This document shows, piece after piece, positions 34,763-44,105 of a DNA stretch of 64,000 nucleotides (position 1 is the first letter of the stretch; every line of letters starts with the position of its first letter). The translations under genes were made by a program, and so were the position numbers. The DNA is taken from assembly GCA_016177845.1 (NCBI GenBank), contig JACOUO010000029.1:124001-188000 (forward strand), read 5' to 3'. Source of the DNA: Deltaproteobacteria bacterium (lineage in GTDB: Bacteria; Desulfobacterota; GWC2-55-46). The notes below the pieces were generated by a model. It had not been told where the DNA came from. It ran no database searches and saw nothing but the letters and a program-made list of their open reading frames with translations.

Positions 34763-35452
34763 TCAACATCCCGTGCTGCCAAGGGAGTAAACAAAACTTT
34801 CAGGCCCTTTTGGAGTATGCACAAGGAAGCATGAGGCCCCTCTCTTGGTAACACAGTAGTCCCCGAACTCCGTTGTCTTACAGCAGGAATTATTGGCAAA
34901 CGACCAAAACCCTACTTCGGCGCTAAGCGCCTCTTCAACCAGACTTACGACCTTTGGGTCGACCTCTTCCTTTGTCTTTGTGAAAAGGTCTGTAAACATC
35001 ATCTCCCCTGCGCCACTCTCTATTATGGATTTAAGGAGCTTGTGCCTCCTGTTCCTCACCTGCTCCTTTTTCGATTCATCCGATATCGGTATAGGAAGCC
35101 TGAAGCCCAGCTTCCAGAGGTTTCTCCTGAGCCCCACTGCATGATTGCCAAGCTCATCGTTTGATTTGAGTATGAAATCACTTGTCGTAAGTTTGCCGCA
35201 TTCTCTGGCAAACTCCCCTAAAGCCTCGATAAGGCCCTCATGTACCTTGATATGGTCAGGCGGGTTCCTGAGCTGTTTTATTATTGAGGATGTTAGTGAT
35301 TCAAACGGGGTCTGGAGGATCTTGCTGATAGGGATTCCTGCTACTGCCCATGCGTATAGGTTGATGCTGTCATATGTTTCCTGAAGCTGCTTATTCGGTA
35401 CGGTCGGGTTTGACACAAAATTACGGACCGCAAACTGCGCCCTGCGTGCCAT
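34763..35452 (-). CDS. Unrecognised protein with Cys-rich C-terminus
   Basis: A 229-residue protein that I do not recognise. AGGAGG lies 5 bases before the ATG, and codon use looks like its neighbours, so it is likely real. The first 160 residues look mainly helical and soluble, without a signal peptide. The last 45 residues are different: NNSCCKTTEFGDYCVTKRG, then SCFLVHTP and a terminal STGC, giving six cysteines with a possible metal or disulfide role. It is transcribed alone, converging on the importer operon with zero spacing. A TATAAT at 35507-35512 on its strand may be its -10 element. Confidence 0.75.
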   Translation of the reverse strand: MARRAQFAVRNFVSNPTVPNKQLQETYDSINLYAWAVAGIPISKILQTPFESLTSSIIKQLRNPPDHIKVHEGLIEALGEFARECGKLTTSDFILKSNDELGNHAVGLRRNLWKLGFRLPIPISDESKKEQVRNRRHKLLKSIIESGAGEMMFTDLFTKTKEEVDPKVVSLVEEALSAEVGFWSFANNSCCKTTEFGDYCVTKRGASCFLVHTPKGPESFVYSLGSTGC

Positions 35453-35546
35453 GGCAACCTCCTTTGATTTTTGATATTGTTTTTCGCATATTTAGCTCCT
35501 ATAAAAATTATATATCATAAAACCTATAAGTCGAGATGCGCTCTGT

Positions 35547-37583
35547 TTAAGATGTCTTTACAAGGCACCTGAGGAGTTCCGCCACGCTCCACGCCTGGGC
35601 AATGCAGCCGCCGGGGCTGAAGGGCTCTTCCGCGTCAAAGACCTCGCTCATAGTGCCTACTCCGGCAGCGCTTAACTGGCCCCAAAAGCCGTTCAGCAGC
35701 TCTCTCGCCTCAGAGGTTTTTTCAGGGTAAGTCTTAAGCCAGGCATCTATGAAAGGCCCTATCAGCCATGCCCAGACAGTGCCCTGATGATAAGCCGCAT
35801 CCCTTGAACGAAGGTCCCCGAAGTACCTCTTCTTATAATTCGGATGGTCAGAAGAAAGCGAGCGCAGGCCGAAATCAGTCACGAGCCTCTCTTGGACAAT
35901 ACTTACCACAGGCTCCCATTTATCTCTTTCGAGCACCGGGTTTTTGAGCGATATTGAAAAGAGCTGATTGGGCCTCAGGGCATTGTCTTTCTCCCCAAGC
36001 TCTCCGTCAACCACATCATAGAGACACCCCCGTTTTTCATTCCAGAACTTCTCGTTGAAAGCCTTTTTCACACGCTTCGAAAGGTCAATATAAAAATTCG
36101 CGGCCTTGTCACCCTTCTCAAGCCTTACCCAATCCGCAAGCAGGCACAGGGCATTGTACCAGAGCGCGTTTATCTCTACCGCCTTGCCCCTTCTTGGCGT
36201 GACGACCCATTCCCCCACCTTTGCATCCATCCATGTGAGCTGATATCCTTTCTGCCCCTGCTTCATAAGGCAGTCCTTTTTATCCATTCCTATGCCGAAC
36301 CTTGTACCTTTGATATGGTGGTCTATTATTTTTATGAGGCTTGGCAGTATTCTTCTTAAGGTTATCATGTCACGGGTGAACTCAAGGTATCTCTCCATAG
36401 CATGGAAGAACCAGAGCGTGGCATCAGCGGTATGATAAAGCCCTTCGCTCGTGCCCTCAGGGAACATGTTGGGTATGAGGCCGTCCCTTATGTAGTGGTC
36501 GAATGTCCTTAGAATATAGCCTGCCTCAAGGTGCCTGCCCGTGAGAAGCGCAAGCCCTTCAAGGCTTATCATCGTATCCCTGCCCCAATCCGTAAACCAG
36601 TGGTATCCCGCAATCACGGTACGCATTTCATCGCCTGCGGCCCGTGCGCGGGCTGAGTCCTCTATGCGCCCCACGGGAGTTATTATGAACTGGTCTGCGG
36701 CAAGTATAAGCTCAGGGCCAAGCCCCTTCTTTGACCTCGGGTCAGCCTCCGAGAGCAGCCTCTCCCTCCTTAGCAGTTCGGCGTTCATGGCATCATCAGA
36801 CTTAAGCGCAAGTATCGTCTCCCAGCTCTCGGTCGAAGAAACAAGCGCGGCCTTGCCGCCTTCCCTGAGGTCAACTGAAAAATGCCCCGGGCTCCACAGG
36901 TCGCCAAGGCAGTCATACCCCCTGCACTCTTCAACGGTATAGAGTATCTCTACAATAGTGCGCTCCTCAATGGTGAATGAGGAATTATGCCCGTACGAAA
37001 GCATCCTTAAGGGAGGCAGGTTCTGCTTTGAAGAGAACTCATAGAGGCTTTCAGTTACCTGTATGGTGTAAGGCCTTACAAGAGGGACATTTACGGGAGC
37101 CTCATGGTGCCTGAAGTTTATCGAAGGCCTGAGCTTGAGTTTTATTAAACCTTCACCCTTGATAAGGGTGTAGCCCATGTGAACGGTGTTCTGCTGATAA
37201 GGCATGATTATGCGCTTCTCAAGGACAAACCCTTCAAATTCGTAATGCCATACGGGAAGGCCTGATTCAAGCCTGAACTCTTTAAGGTACGGACATTGAT
37301 ACAAGTCCTGCTTTGTCAAAAACTCTTCGCCGAATATCTCTATCGTCCTTCCGTCTGGCAGTTCTATAAGCTCGGCCAAATGGCTCAGCATGCTTATACG
37401 CCCAAGCGGAACAGGCATGGAGGCGATAAGCAGGCCGTGATATCTGCGTGTTATTACCCCGGATACCGTTCCGGACGCGTAGCCGCCTATGCCGTTTGTA
37501 ACAAGCCACTCAAGGCTGTTGAAAGGCTCTGCCTCCCATGACTTTATGTCCTCTCTCCTGATCTTTCTGATGATGCTTTCCAT
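35547..37583 (-). CDS. Glycogen debranching enzyme (amylo-alpha-1,6-glucosidase type)
   Basis: A 678-residue protein of the bacterial/archaeal debranching enzyme family. An N-terminal beta-rich domain (about 15-235) opens with EWLVTNGIGGYASGTVSG and RRYHGLLIA. A catalytic (alpha/alpha)6 barrel (about 285-675) contains WFTDWGRDTMISLEGL, PNMFPEGTSEGLYHTADATLWFF (family pattern) and a final GTMSEVFDAEEPFSPGGCIAQAWS region. It removes alpha-1,6 branches of glycogen or similar glucans. It follows treZ by 5 bases, so the two genes are co-transcribed for glucan or trehalose metabolism. Confidence 0.93.
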   Translation of the reverse strand: MESIIRKIRREDIKSWEAEPFNSLEWLVTNGIGGYASGTVSGVITRRYHGLLIASMPVPLGRISMLSHLAELIELPDGRTIEIFGEEFLTKQDLYQCPYLKEFRLESGLPVWHYEFEGFVLEKRIIMPYQQNTVHMGYTLIKGEGLIKLKLRPSINFRHHEAPVNVPLVRPYTIQVTESLYEFSSKQNLPPLRMLSYGHNSSFTIEERTIVEILYTVEECRGYDCLGDLWSPGHFSVDLREGGKAALVSSTESWETILALKSDDAMNAELLRRERLLSEADPRSKKGLGPELILAADQFIITPVGRIEDSARARAAGDEMRTVIAGYHWFTDWGRDTMISLEGLALLTGRHLEAGYILRTFDHYIRDGLIPNMFPEGTSEGLYHTADATLWFFHAMERYLEFTRDMITLRRILPSLIKIIDHHIKGTRFGIGMDKKDCLMKQGQKGYQLTWMDAKVGEWVVTPRRGKAVEINALWYNALCLLADWVRLEKGDKAANFYIDLSKRVKKAFNEKFWNEKRGCLYDVVDGELGEKDNALRPNQLFSISLKNPVLERDKWEPVVSIVQERLVTDFGLRSLSSDHPNYKKRYFGDLRSRDAAYHQGTVWAWLIGPFIDAWLKTYPEKTSEARELLNGFWGQLSAAGVGTMSEVFDAEEPFSPGGCIAQAWSVAELLRCLVKTS

Positions 37584-37588
37584 ATATT

Positions 37589-39499
37589 TTACTTGGCCAT
37601 TTCCTTTGGTGAAAAAAGCACTGCCGACTCCCTGATTACGCTCAAAGCCTCAGAGGGGTCAGGCTCTATTATCCCGCTTCCTCCGTAACAAGGGTCTTCA
37701 CTCGACCAGAGCACCTGCCAGTCCCTTTCAAAAGGCGGGGCAAGCAAAGGCTCAGGAGCAGGCTCAAGGCGCAAGTCTGCCCCAAGGTTCACAATTAAAA
37801 GCCTCTCGTCTTCCTCTCCGAAATATCGCAGGAGGAACGAATGCTCCCCAAGTATCGCCCCGTCAATGCTGCCCTCTTTTACAGAGCTTAATACAATATC
37901 CTCCCGTCTCAATTTCAGCAAATCCTTATACATCTGATATATTTCACTGTGCTTTATCCTTTCAGAGAGGTCGAGCTTTGATTTTAAAAATGTATCCAGA
38001 TGGCTTGGGTCAGGTATAAGCGACTGCACCCTTTCGCCTTTAAGGTTTGGGAACTGCTTAAGAAAATTGAACCTGCCATTTTTTACGGACACCATGAGCC
38101 TGGTATTCAGATCAGCGAAATAGAGAAAGGGGCTGGAAGAGCCGAACTCCTGCCCCTGAAAGATAAGCGGGGTGCCGGGCATGAGCAGCAGTAGCGCTGT
38201 CATTGCCCTGAATTTTGGCGGGCTTGCCAGGTAATTGGCCCTGAGCCCTTGAAAGGAGTTTGCCACCTGGTCATGGTTCTGAAAATAGTTGATGAATGTC
38301 TCAGGCCTTATACCCCGTGTTGAAGTGCCCCTCTTTTTATGCTGCCAGAAATACCTCTGACCCTGAAAAAGATAGCCTCTTTTTGCCTCAGAGACAAACT
38401 CCTGCGGCGTTCCCCTATAATCCGAATAATATGCCTGATGATATCCCGTGAGAGCTACCATCGCGCTATGGTGGAAGTCATCATTCCAGAGCCCGTCAAA
38501 CCCGTAGCCCCCTTCTTCAACAGGCTTTACAAGCTTCACCTTCTGGGGCTCGTTCTCAGCTATCAGCAGTACGGAACGGCCTGAGGCAGCCTTTCTCACA
38601 CGCTCTGATATCTCAGCAAGGATATAGCTCCCGGAATTATCGATTATCGTCTGTGTGGCGTCAAACCTGAACCCGTCAAAATGGAACTCGCTTATCCAGT
38701 ATTGCGCATTTGAGGCAAAGAATTCCCTTACCGCGGTTGAGTTATCCCCGTCAAAATTAATGGGCTTTCCCCATTCATTGAAATACCTGTCAGTAAAAAA
38801 ATCGTCCGAGAACTTCTGAAGGTAGCATCCTTCGGGGCCGGTGTGGTTATAGACAACGTCAAGGATAACGCCAAGGCCTGTCTCATGGGCGGTATTTATG
38901 AAATTCCTGAGGTCATCAGGCCTGCCGTAGACGCGTGCGGGAGAATAAAGATAGGTTCCGTCATATCCCCAGCCAAACCTGCCGGGGAATTCCGAAATGG
39001 GCATGACCTCAACTGTAGTAATGCCAATTCGGGCAAGCTCTTTCAGCTCCCTTGCCGCCGCCTCCCAGGTACCCTCTTTCGTAAAAGTGCCGATATGCAT
39101 CTCATAGATGATCTGCCCCTTAAGGTTAACGCCCTTCCATGTCTTATCAGTCCATTTAAATTCAAAAGGGTCTATCACCTCGGACGGCCCGTGAGGCCCC
39201 TGAGGCTGAAACCTCGAGGCAGGGTCAGGATAGGCATCTTTTTCATCAAGCCTGTAGCGGTAGAGCGTTCCCTTTGCCGCCTGTTTTACAAAGGCTGAGA
39301 AATACCCGTCCCCTTCAGGGATAAGCTCCGCATTCTCAATAGAGGCTTCGGCTTTGCCGTTTTCGAATAGTGCCTCTACCTTTTTGGCCTTCGGTGCCCA
39401 GATGCGAAAGTGCGCCCCAGCACTACCGGGGATAATCTCCGCTCCAGCCGGAAAACGCCTATCTGTGCTGCCGGTCTGCCCTTTTTTATTGTTTTTCAT
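37589..39499 (-). CDS. treZ: Malto-oligosyltrehalose trehalohydrolase TreZ
   Basis: TreZ releases trehalose from maltooligosyl trehalose ends. The 636-residue GH13 protein has an N-terminal carbohydrate-binding-like domain (IPGSAGAHFRIWAPKAKKVEAL) and the barrel with VILDVVYNHTGPEG. Nucleophile Asp is in GFRFDATQTI, the acid/base Glu in IAENEPQ, and the third Asp in FQNHDQVANS. These TreZ-specific motifs separate it from branching enzyme GlgB. The partner TreY is not in the window. It is upstream of the debranching enzyme gene. Confidence 0.93.
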   Translation of the reverse strand: MKNNKKGQTGSTDRRFPAGAEIIPGSAGAHFRIWAPKAKKVEALFENGKAEASIENAELIPEGDGYFSAFVKQAAKGTLYRYRLDEKDAYPDPASRFQPQGPHGPSEVIDPFEFKWTDKTWKGVNLKGQIIYEMHIGTFTKEGTWEAAARELKELARIGITTVEVMPISEFPGRFGWGYDGTYLYSPARVYGRPDDLRNFINTAHETGLGVILDVVYNHTGPEGCYLQKFSDDFFTDRYFNEWGKPINFDGDNSTAVREFFASNAQYWISEFHFDGFRFDATQTIIDNSGSYILAEISERVRKAASGRSVLLIAENEPQKVKLVKPVEEGGYGFDGLWNDDFHHSAMVALTGYHQAYYSDYRGTPQEFVSEAKRGYLFQGQRYFWQHKKRGTSTRGIRPETFINYFQNHDQVANSFQGLRANYLASPPKFRAMTALLLLMPGTPLIFQGQEFGSSSPFLYFADLNTRLMVSVKNGRFNFLKQFPNLKGERVQSLIPDPSHLDTFLKSKLDLSERIKHSEIYQMYKDLLKLRREDIVLSSVKEGSIDGAILGEHSFLLRYFGEEDERLLIVNLGADLRLEPAPEPLLAPPFERDWQVLWSSEDPCYGGSGIIEPDPSEALSVIRESAVLFSPKEMAK

Positions 39500-39636
39500 G
39501 GGATTCCGATTAGCGGTTTAACAGGCGCAAAGGCTCAAAATCAATTCTAACACAGAATTTCAGGGATACTGTCCGGACAGGAAATAGAGTTAAAATCCAT
39601 TTTAAAAACAGGTGGTTGGATTAAGGAATGGAAAAT

Positions 39637-39668
39637 AAAAAAAGGGGATGGCATCAAGCCATCCCCTC
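39637..39668 (-). terminator. Intrinsic terminator after rpoZ
   Basis: A perfect 9-bp GC-rich stem (39644-39652 with 39658-39666), 5-base loop, followed on the minus strand by seven T. It lies 20 bases after rpoZ and ends the long LPS-gmk-rpoZ gene run. Confidence 0.9.
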
Positions 39669-39688
39669 TGTAAAGATATTTATCCGTT

Positions 39689-39904
39689 TTACTCTGAAAG
39701 CTCTCCCTTTTTCCTGGAAGGCTCTGCTACTGAGATATAACCTGCGGCGATTTCCCTGAGTGCGGTGACAACCGCCTTGTTCTCGCTCTTTACAAGCGGG
39801 GGAGCGCCTTTCAGAAGAACCCTTGCCCTCTGGGAAGCAAGATGCACAAGAGCAAAACGGCTATTGACCTTCTTAAGACAATCTTCTACGGTAATTCTTG
39901 CCAT
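39689..39904 (-). CDS. rpoZ: RNA polymerase omega subunit RpoZ
   Basis: A 71-residue omega subunit, which helps assemble RNA polymerase. The family start [25 protein letters not shown] and the conserved [13 protein letters not shown] are seen. GGAGG lies 9 bases before the ATG. It follows gmk, a pairing found in many bacteria, and is the last gene of the run. Confidence 0.95.
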   Translation of the reverse strand: MARITVEDCLKKVNSRFALVHLASQRARVLLKGAPPLVKSENKAVVTALREIAAGYISVAEPSRKKGELSE

Positions 39905-39938
39905 TTATATTTTCCTCCCTGACGATTTCTCTTTTAAA

Positions 39939-40571
39939 TTACTTTATATAAGCCCCGAAAAGTTTTTCGACCTTATCGAGCATTTTCGGGGTCTTTGCCT
40001 TTTCAGCTATTATGATGGATTTGAATATCTCGAAGGCCTCTTCGAGCTTATCATTTATGATGATATAATCATACTCAGGCGCCTTGCCTATTTCCGCTTC
40101 GGCAATCCTGAGCCTTTTTTGAATCTCTTCAGGCGAATCCTTGCCCCTGCCCTTTAGCCTTTCCTCGCAAGCCTCGATGGATGGGGGGAGTATGAAAACG
40201 GAAACCCCTCCCTTTAACTTGCCCCTGACGCTTTGCGCGCCCTGTACATCTATTTCAAGGATTACATCGTAGCCTTGTGAAAGGAGCGTCTCAAGGTCTG
40301 CCTGGGAAGTGCCGTACCTTCTTCCGTAAACCCCGGCATGCTCTATGAATTCGTCCCACTCTATCATACGGTCGAATTCCGCGTCGTCGACAAACTTATA
40401 ATCGACTCCGTTTACCTCTCCGGGCCTGGGCTTGCGGGTGGTATAAGAAATAGAATGCCTGAAATTCGCAAAAAAATCAACTGCCTTCTTACAGAGGGTG
40501 GTTTTTCCTGCCCCTGAGGGCGCTGACACGATAAAAGGTATCCCGCTCATCTCCCTGCCATTACTCGACAT
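39939..40571 (-). CDS. gmk: Guanylate kinase Gmk
   Basis: Gmk phosphorylates GMP to GDP. The 210-residue protein has the P-loop SAPSGAGKTT near residue 16, the GMP-binding SYTTRKPRPGEVNGVDY region and the lid. ATG 40571 overlaps the end of yicC by 11 bases; a second ATG (40550) seven codons later is an alternative start with GGGAG directly next to it. The order yicC-gmk-rpoZ is conserved in many bacteria. Confidence 0.95.
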   Translation of the reverse strand: MSSNGREMSGIPFIVSAPSGAGKTTLCKKAVDFFANFRHSISYTTRKPRPGEVNGVDYKFVDDAEFDRMIEWDEFIEHAGVYGRRYGTSQADLETLLSQGYDVILEIDVQGAQSVRGKLKGGVSVFILPPSIEACEERLKGRGKDSPEEIQKRLRIAEAEIGKAPEYDYIIINDKLEEAFEIFKSIIIAEKAKTPKMLDKVEKLFGAYIK

Positions 40572-41430
40572 TCTGGACCTGTTCCCTGATCTTTTCTATC
40601 TCGCCCTTCATGTCGATTACATACCCGGTAATTTTTGTGTCATTGGCCTTTGAACCTATTGTATTTATCTCCCTGCCTATCTCCTGGCAAAGGAAGTCGA
40701 GCTTCTTGCCTATGGGCTCGTCAAACTTCAGGAACTTTCTGAACATATCAAGGTGACTCTTGAGCCTTGCCGTCTCTTCGTTTATGTCAGTCCTTTCCGC
40801 GAATATGGCTGCTTCAAGGAGTATCCTTGAATCATCTATCTTGCCCCCGATCAGCCTTTCCATCTCTTCCTTGAGCTTTTGCCTATAGGCTTCAAGGGTT
40901 TTGGGAGCATGCGCCTCTACATCAAACAGTATGCCGTCAAGGGTGCCAAGCTTCTTAAGAAGATCTTCCCTCAGGTTTGCGCCTTCTTTAAGCCTCCAAT
41001 CAGCAAGCTGGTCAAACGCGGCATAAAGAGCAGCCTTAAGGGCTTCCCAGTCAGCCTCGCCCAAGGCGCCTTTTTTCTCAAATGTAAAAATATCTTTTAA
41101 TCTTAAAAGAGTCGCAATGTCAGCCTCTCCCTTGACCCCAAGCTCCTTTTTAAGCCCTTCGGCAGCCTCGATATACAGCCTTGCCATATCAAGGTTCAAT
41201 TTAAGAGGCGGAACTTCGGCTGAAGTAGCGGTGATGTGCAGGGAGAACGAGCCCCTTGCGAATGTTTTCTTCACCTCTTCCCTAATCCTGTTCTCAAAGG
41301 CAAAGAACCTCTCAGGCCCCCTGTAATGCACATCTATGAAGCGGTGGTTGAGGGATTTCACCTCTATTGAGAATACCTCAGCCCCTATCGAAAAATCGCT
41401 CCGGCCATAGCCGGTCATGCTCTTAGCCAC
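40561..41430 (-). CDS. yicC: YicC-family endoribonuclease
   Basis: A 289-residue YicC (UPF0701) protein, a family described as an endoribonuclease in E. coli. The N-terminal MTGYGRSDF segment, EVKSLNHRFIDV and the C-terminal GREINTIGSKAND are hallmarks. It precedes gmk with an 11-base overlap and follows the DUF4416 gene with an 8-base overlap. Confidence 0.93.
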   Translation of the reverse strand: MAKSMTGYGRSDFSIGAEVFSIEVKSLNHRFIDVHYRGPERFFAFENRIREEVKKTFARGSFSLHITATSAEVPPLKLNLDMARLYIEAAEGLKKELGVKGEADIATLLRLKDIFTFEKKGALGEADWEALKAALYAAFDQLADWRLKEGANLREDLLKKLGTLDGILFDVEAHAPKTLEAYRQKLKEEMERLIGGKIDDSRILLEAAIFAERTDINEETARLKSHLDMFRKFLKFDEPIGKKLDFLCQEIGREINTIGSKANDTKITGYVIDMKGEIEKIREQVQNVE

Positions 41431-41962
41431 GCTTCAACCCCTTGCCTATCTTAAAGGCATAGCGCTTCCTTATCTGTTTAAGGAGCGCCTTCATTGCGTC
41501 AGTATTGTAATCAGGGTATGTCCATTCAAGGCTTCTGAACCTGCCCTGCTCATATATCATCGTAAGGTCGGCGAAAACGCCTTCCTTTAAATATATCCTA
41601 TGCGAAAAGTTCTTGCAGCTTGCCAGCACGAACTTCTCAAGGGCCATAAAACCCGGGTCTATATTGACCCTTCTTTTATTATCGCCTTTTAAGTACTCCG
41701 CCTCAAGGGCGTTGGTAAAGAGCTTTATAGGCGCAAGGTCTTCTATGTTGATAAGCTCTTCAAATGAAGCGATCTTGCGCTTAAGCCCTGTGCCGAACTC
41801 ACCTTCATAATAGTCGGTGCTGGAGAAATCCAGCGTTTCACTTAAACAGTCTATGGCCCCGAACCTCTCCTCAAGCCTGGAAAGCGCTTCAGGGAAAAGA
41901 TTTGTCTCATTTGTAAAAATGCTTATTACAAGCTTGACAGGGTCTATCTGCCTTGGCCTCAT
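41423..41962 (-). CDS. DUF4416-family protein
   Basis: A 179-residue protein that matches the DUF4416 pattern by eye: DPVKLVISIFTNETNLF near the start, LDFSSTDYYEGEFG in the middle, and RSLEWTYPDYNTDAMKALLK near the end. No function is known. The gene overlaps both rfaE1 (4 bases) and yicC (8 bases) and so is tightly coupled to envelope and RNA genes. The acidic start of the conserved part and lack of a signal peptide suggest a cytoplasmic protein. Confidence 0.8.
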   Translation of the reverse strand: MRPRQIDPVKLVISIFTNETNLFPEALSRLEERFGAIDCLSETLDFSSTDYYEGEFGTGLKRKIASFEELINIEDLAPIKLFTNALEAEYLKGDNKRRVNIDPGFMALEKFVLASCKNFSHRIYLKEGVFADLTMIYEQGRFRSLEWTYPDYNTDAMKALLKQIRKRYAFKIGKGLKRG

Positions 41963-42987
41963 TTTGACTTTGCTTTTGTCTTAAGCCCTACTGTAACTGC
42001 CTCGATAAGTTCGGCAGGCGTCAATGTAGCTGTGCCGACCTTGCCTACGACAACCCCCGCGGCAAAGTTCGCAAGGACAGCTGCTTCCTTAAAGGTAGCG
42101 CCTGAAGCAAGGGAAAGCGCAAGGGTGCCTATGACGGTATCTCCTGCGCCGCTTACATCAAATACCTCTTTTGCCACAGTCGGGATATGGGTCTCAAAGC
42201 CCGGCTCAAAAAGGCTCATGCCGTTCTCTCCCCTTGTGATGAGGAGCGCCTCGCAGCCGAGTTTATTGAAAAGCACCTCGCCTGCCCTGTGAAGCGATGC
42301 GTTATCCACAATATCCACGCCTGAGGCCTGACTTGCCTCAAGGTTATTCGGGGTTACTATGCTTACGCCTTTATAATAATCGAAATGCTCTACCTTTGGG
42401 TCAACCGCGACAGGCTTCTTCAGCTTTTTGCAAAACTCATTTGTCTCTGCCATGAGGTTTTCCGTGATAAGGCCTTTGGCGTAATCAGATATGACGACCA
42501 GGTCAGCGGACTTAACAGCCTTCTTGATATAGCTTATGACCTTTGCTGCGCTCTCAGCCTCTACCTTATCCCTCTTCTCACGGTCAAACCTTACTACCTG
42601 CTGGCTGTGCGCCACAATCCTTGTCTTGATTGTTGTAGGCCTCTTGTTGTCAGCGATGATGCCCTCTGTGGGAATTCCTTTTTCCTTAAGTATCTTTATA
42701 AGCCTCTTGCCGTCGTCATCTTTTCCGATGACGCCTGTAACAAGGGACTTTCCCCCAAGGCTGTGTATGTTATTTACCACATTGGCGCTTCCGCCGAGCA
42801 TGATGCTCTCTGAAGTCACCTCAACCACCGGCACAGGGGCCTCAGGCGATATCCTCTTGACCTTGCCCCATATGAAATGGTCCATGATAAGGTCGCCGAT
42901 TACAAGCACCTTTGCCCTGCTGAAGTGATTGATTATCGAGTACGCTCTCTTGAGATTCAAATGGTTTTTTATCATCTCTGTCCTCAT
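41959..42987 (-). CDS. rfaE1: D-glycero-beta-D-manno-heptose-7-phosphate kinase (RfaE1/HldE N-domain)
   Basis: This kinase makes heptose-1,7-bisphosphate, the substrate of GmhB, on the way to ADP-heptose for the LPS core. The 342-residue PfkB-type protein shows ISPEAPVPVVEV near residue 42 and the catalytic base D283 in DVSGAGDTVIG. It carries only the kinase domain; the nucleotidyltransferase half of E. coli HldE is absent, so a separate RfaE2 is expected elsewhere. It overlaps its neighbours by 4 bases on each side. Confidence 0.94.
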   Translation of the reverse strand: MRTEMIKNHLNLKRAYSIINHFSRAKVLVIGDLIMDHFIWGKVKRISPEAPVPVVEVTSESIMLGGSANVVNNIHSLGGKSLVTGVIGKDDDGKRLIKILKEKGIPTEGIIADNKRPTTIKTRIVAHSQQVVRFDREKRDKVEAESAAKVISYIKKAVKSADLVVISDYAKGLITENLMAETNEFCKKLKKPVAVDPKVEHFDYYKGVSIVTPNNLEASQASGVDIVDNASLHRAGEVLFNKLGCEALLITRGENGMSLFEPGFETHIPTVAKEVFDVSGAGDTVIGTLALSLASGATFKEAAVLANFAAGVVVGKVGTATLTPAELIEAVTVGLKTKAKSK

Positions 42988-44105
42988 TTTCGGATTGCTT
43001 CCACTACCTTAAGGAACTCACTTACATTCTTCTCTATCGGGTATTTCTCAGCGGCCTGCCTTGAAAGCCGGCCTGCCTTAAGCCTCTTATCCTTATCCAG
43101 AAAAAGAAGCGTCTTCTCAGCTACTTCGGCATGGTCTGCCGGGTCTTCGATGATGCCTGCGTTTACCCCGTTCTGTAATACTTCGGATGCGCCGTTCACC
43201 CTTGAGGTCACAACAGGAAGGCCTGAGGCCATTGCCTCAAGGCACGCGTTGCTGAACGGCTCATAGATAGTGGGCAATATAAAAATATCAGCCGCGCCGT
43301 AATACCCGGCAGTCCCTTTTACCGGGCCTTTGAAGATGACCCTGTCAAGGACCCCAAGGCTTTTTGCCTCCTCAATATACTTCGAGGCCTTGCCCTTGCC
43401 AACGACAAGCAGCCTGAAATCCCCTTTTTCCTTAAGGAGACCAAGCGCGCGTATGGCATACATAAGCCCTTTTCGCTCAAAGCCTGAGCCAACGAAAAGG
43501 AGCATGATTGTATCCGGGTTTATCCCCAGCCCGGTACGGAATCTTTCTCTTTCATCTCCGGCAGGGGCATTGAAACTGGACAGGTCTATTCCATTGTATA
43601 TAACACATATCTTTTCGTCTGGCAAACCATAATGCCTTATAATATCCTGCTTTACCTGATTGGAATTTGCCACGACCTTCTTAAGCCGCTTGCTTGAAAA
43701 AAGCCTTTTTTCAATATGGAGAAGCACTGAATGAAGGGGGTTTAGCCTGATTAAAAACCTCTTGAGGCCTGAAACAGACCTTCCTCTTCTTATGAGCCAT
43801 TCCCTGTGACAGCCGTCCCCTGCCCTGTAGATGTCCTGGCAAAAGGTCCTCTCAAGGCTTATCACGCAGTCAAGCCCTGACTTGTCCACCTCTTTTTCCG
43901 CATTGAGGGCAAAAGTCAAAGGCCTTAGGAACGATGGGCCCGCGGCTTTTACCTTATGCACCTTAAGGCGGCCCTTCTCCTCCCAGTTCGTTGAGAACAC
44001 TTCGAGCGAATGCCCCCTCTTAAGCAGTTCATCCATGAACCTTTGAAGGAAGACCTCTGCCCCGCCAAACGGGGTATAACGCATCCTTATAAGCCCTATT
44101 CTCAA
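42984..44105 (-). CDS. GT4-family LPS core glycosyltransferase
   Basis: A 373-residue GT-B enzyme resembling WaaG-type core glucosyltransferases. The N-terminal MRIGLIRMRYTPFGGAEVFLQRF shows the glycine-rich acceptor-side loop. The C-terminal donor site has FKGPVKG and YEPFSNACLEAMASGLPVV, with the EX7E-type glutamates. Overlaps of 4 bases on both sides place it firmly in the operon. Which sugar it adds is unknown. Confidence 0.9.
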   Translation of the reverse strand: MRIGLIRMRYTPFGGAEVFLQRFMDELLKRGHSLEVFSTNWEEKGRLKVHKVKAAGPSFLRPLTFALNAEKEVDKSGLDCVISLERTFCQDIYRAGDGCHREWLIRRGRSVSGLKRFLIRLNPLHSVLLHIEKRLFSSKRLKKVVANSNQVKQDIIRHYGLPDEKICVIYNGIDLSSFNAPAGDERERFRTGLGINPDTIMLLFVGSGFERKGLMYAIRALGLLKEKGDFRLLVVGKGKASKYIEEAKSLGVLDRVIFKGPVKGTAGYYGAADIFILPTIYEPFSNACLEAMASGLPVVTSRVNGASEVLQNGVNAGIIEDPADHAEVAEKTLLFLDKDKRLKAGRLSRQAAEKYPIEKNVSEFLKVVEAIRK

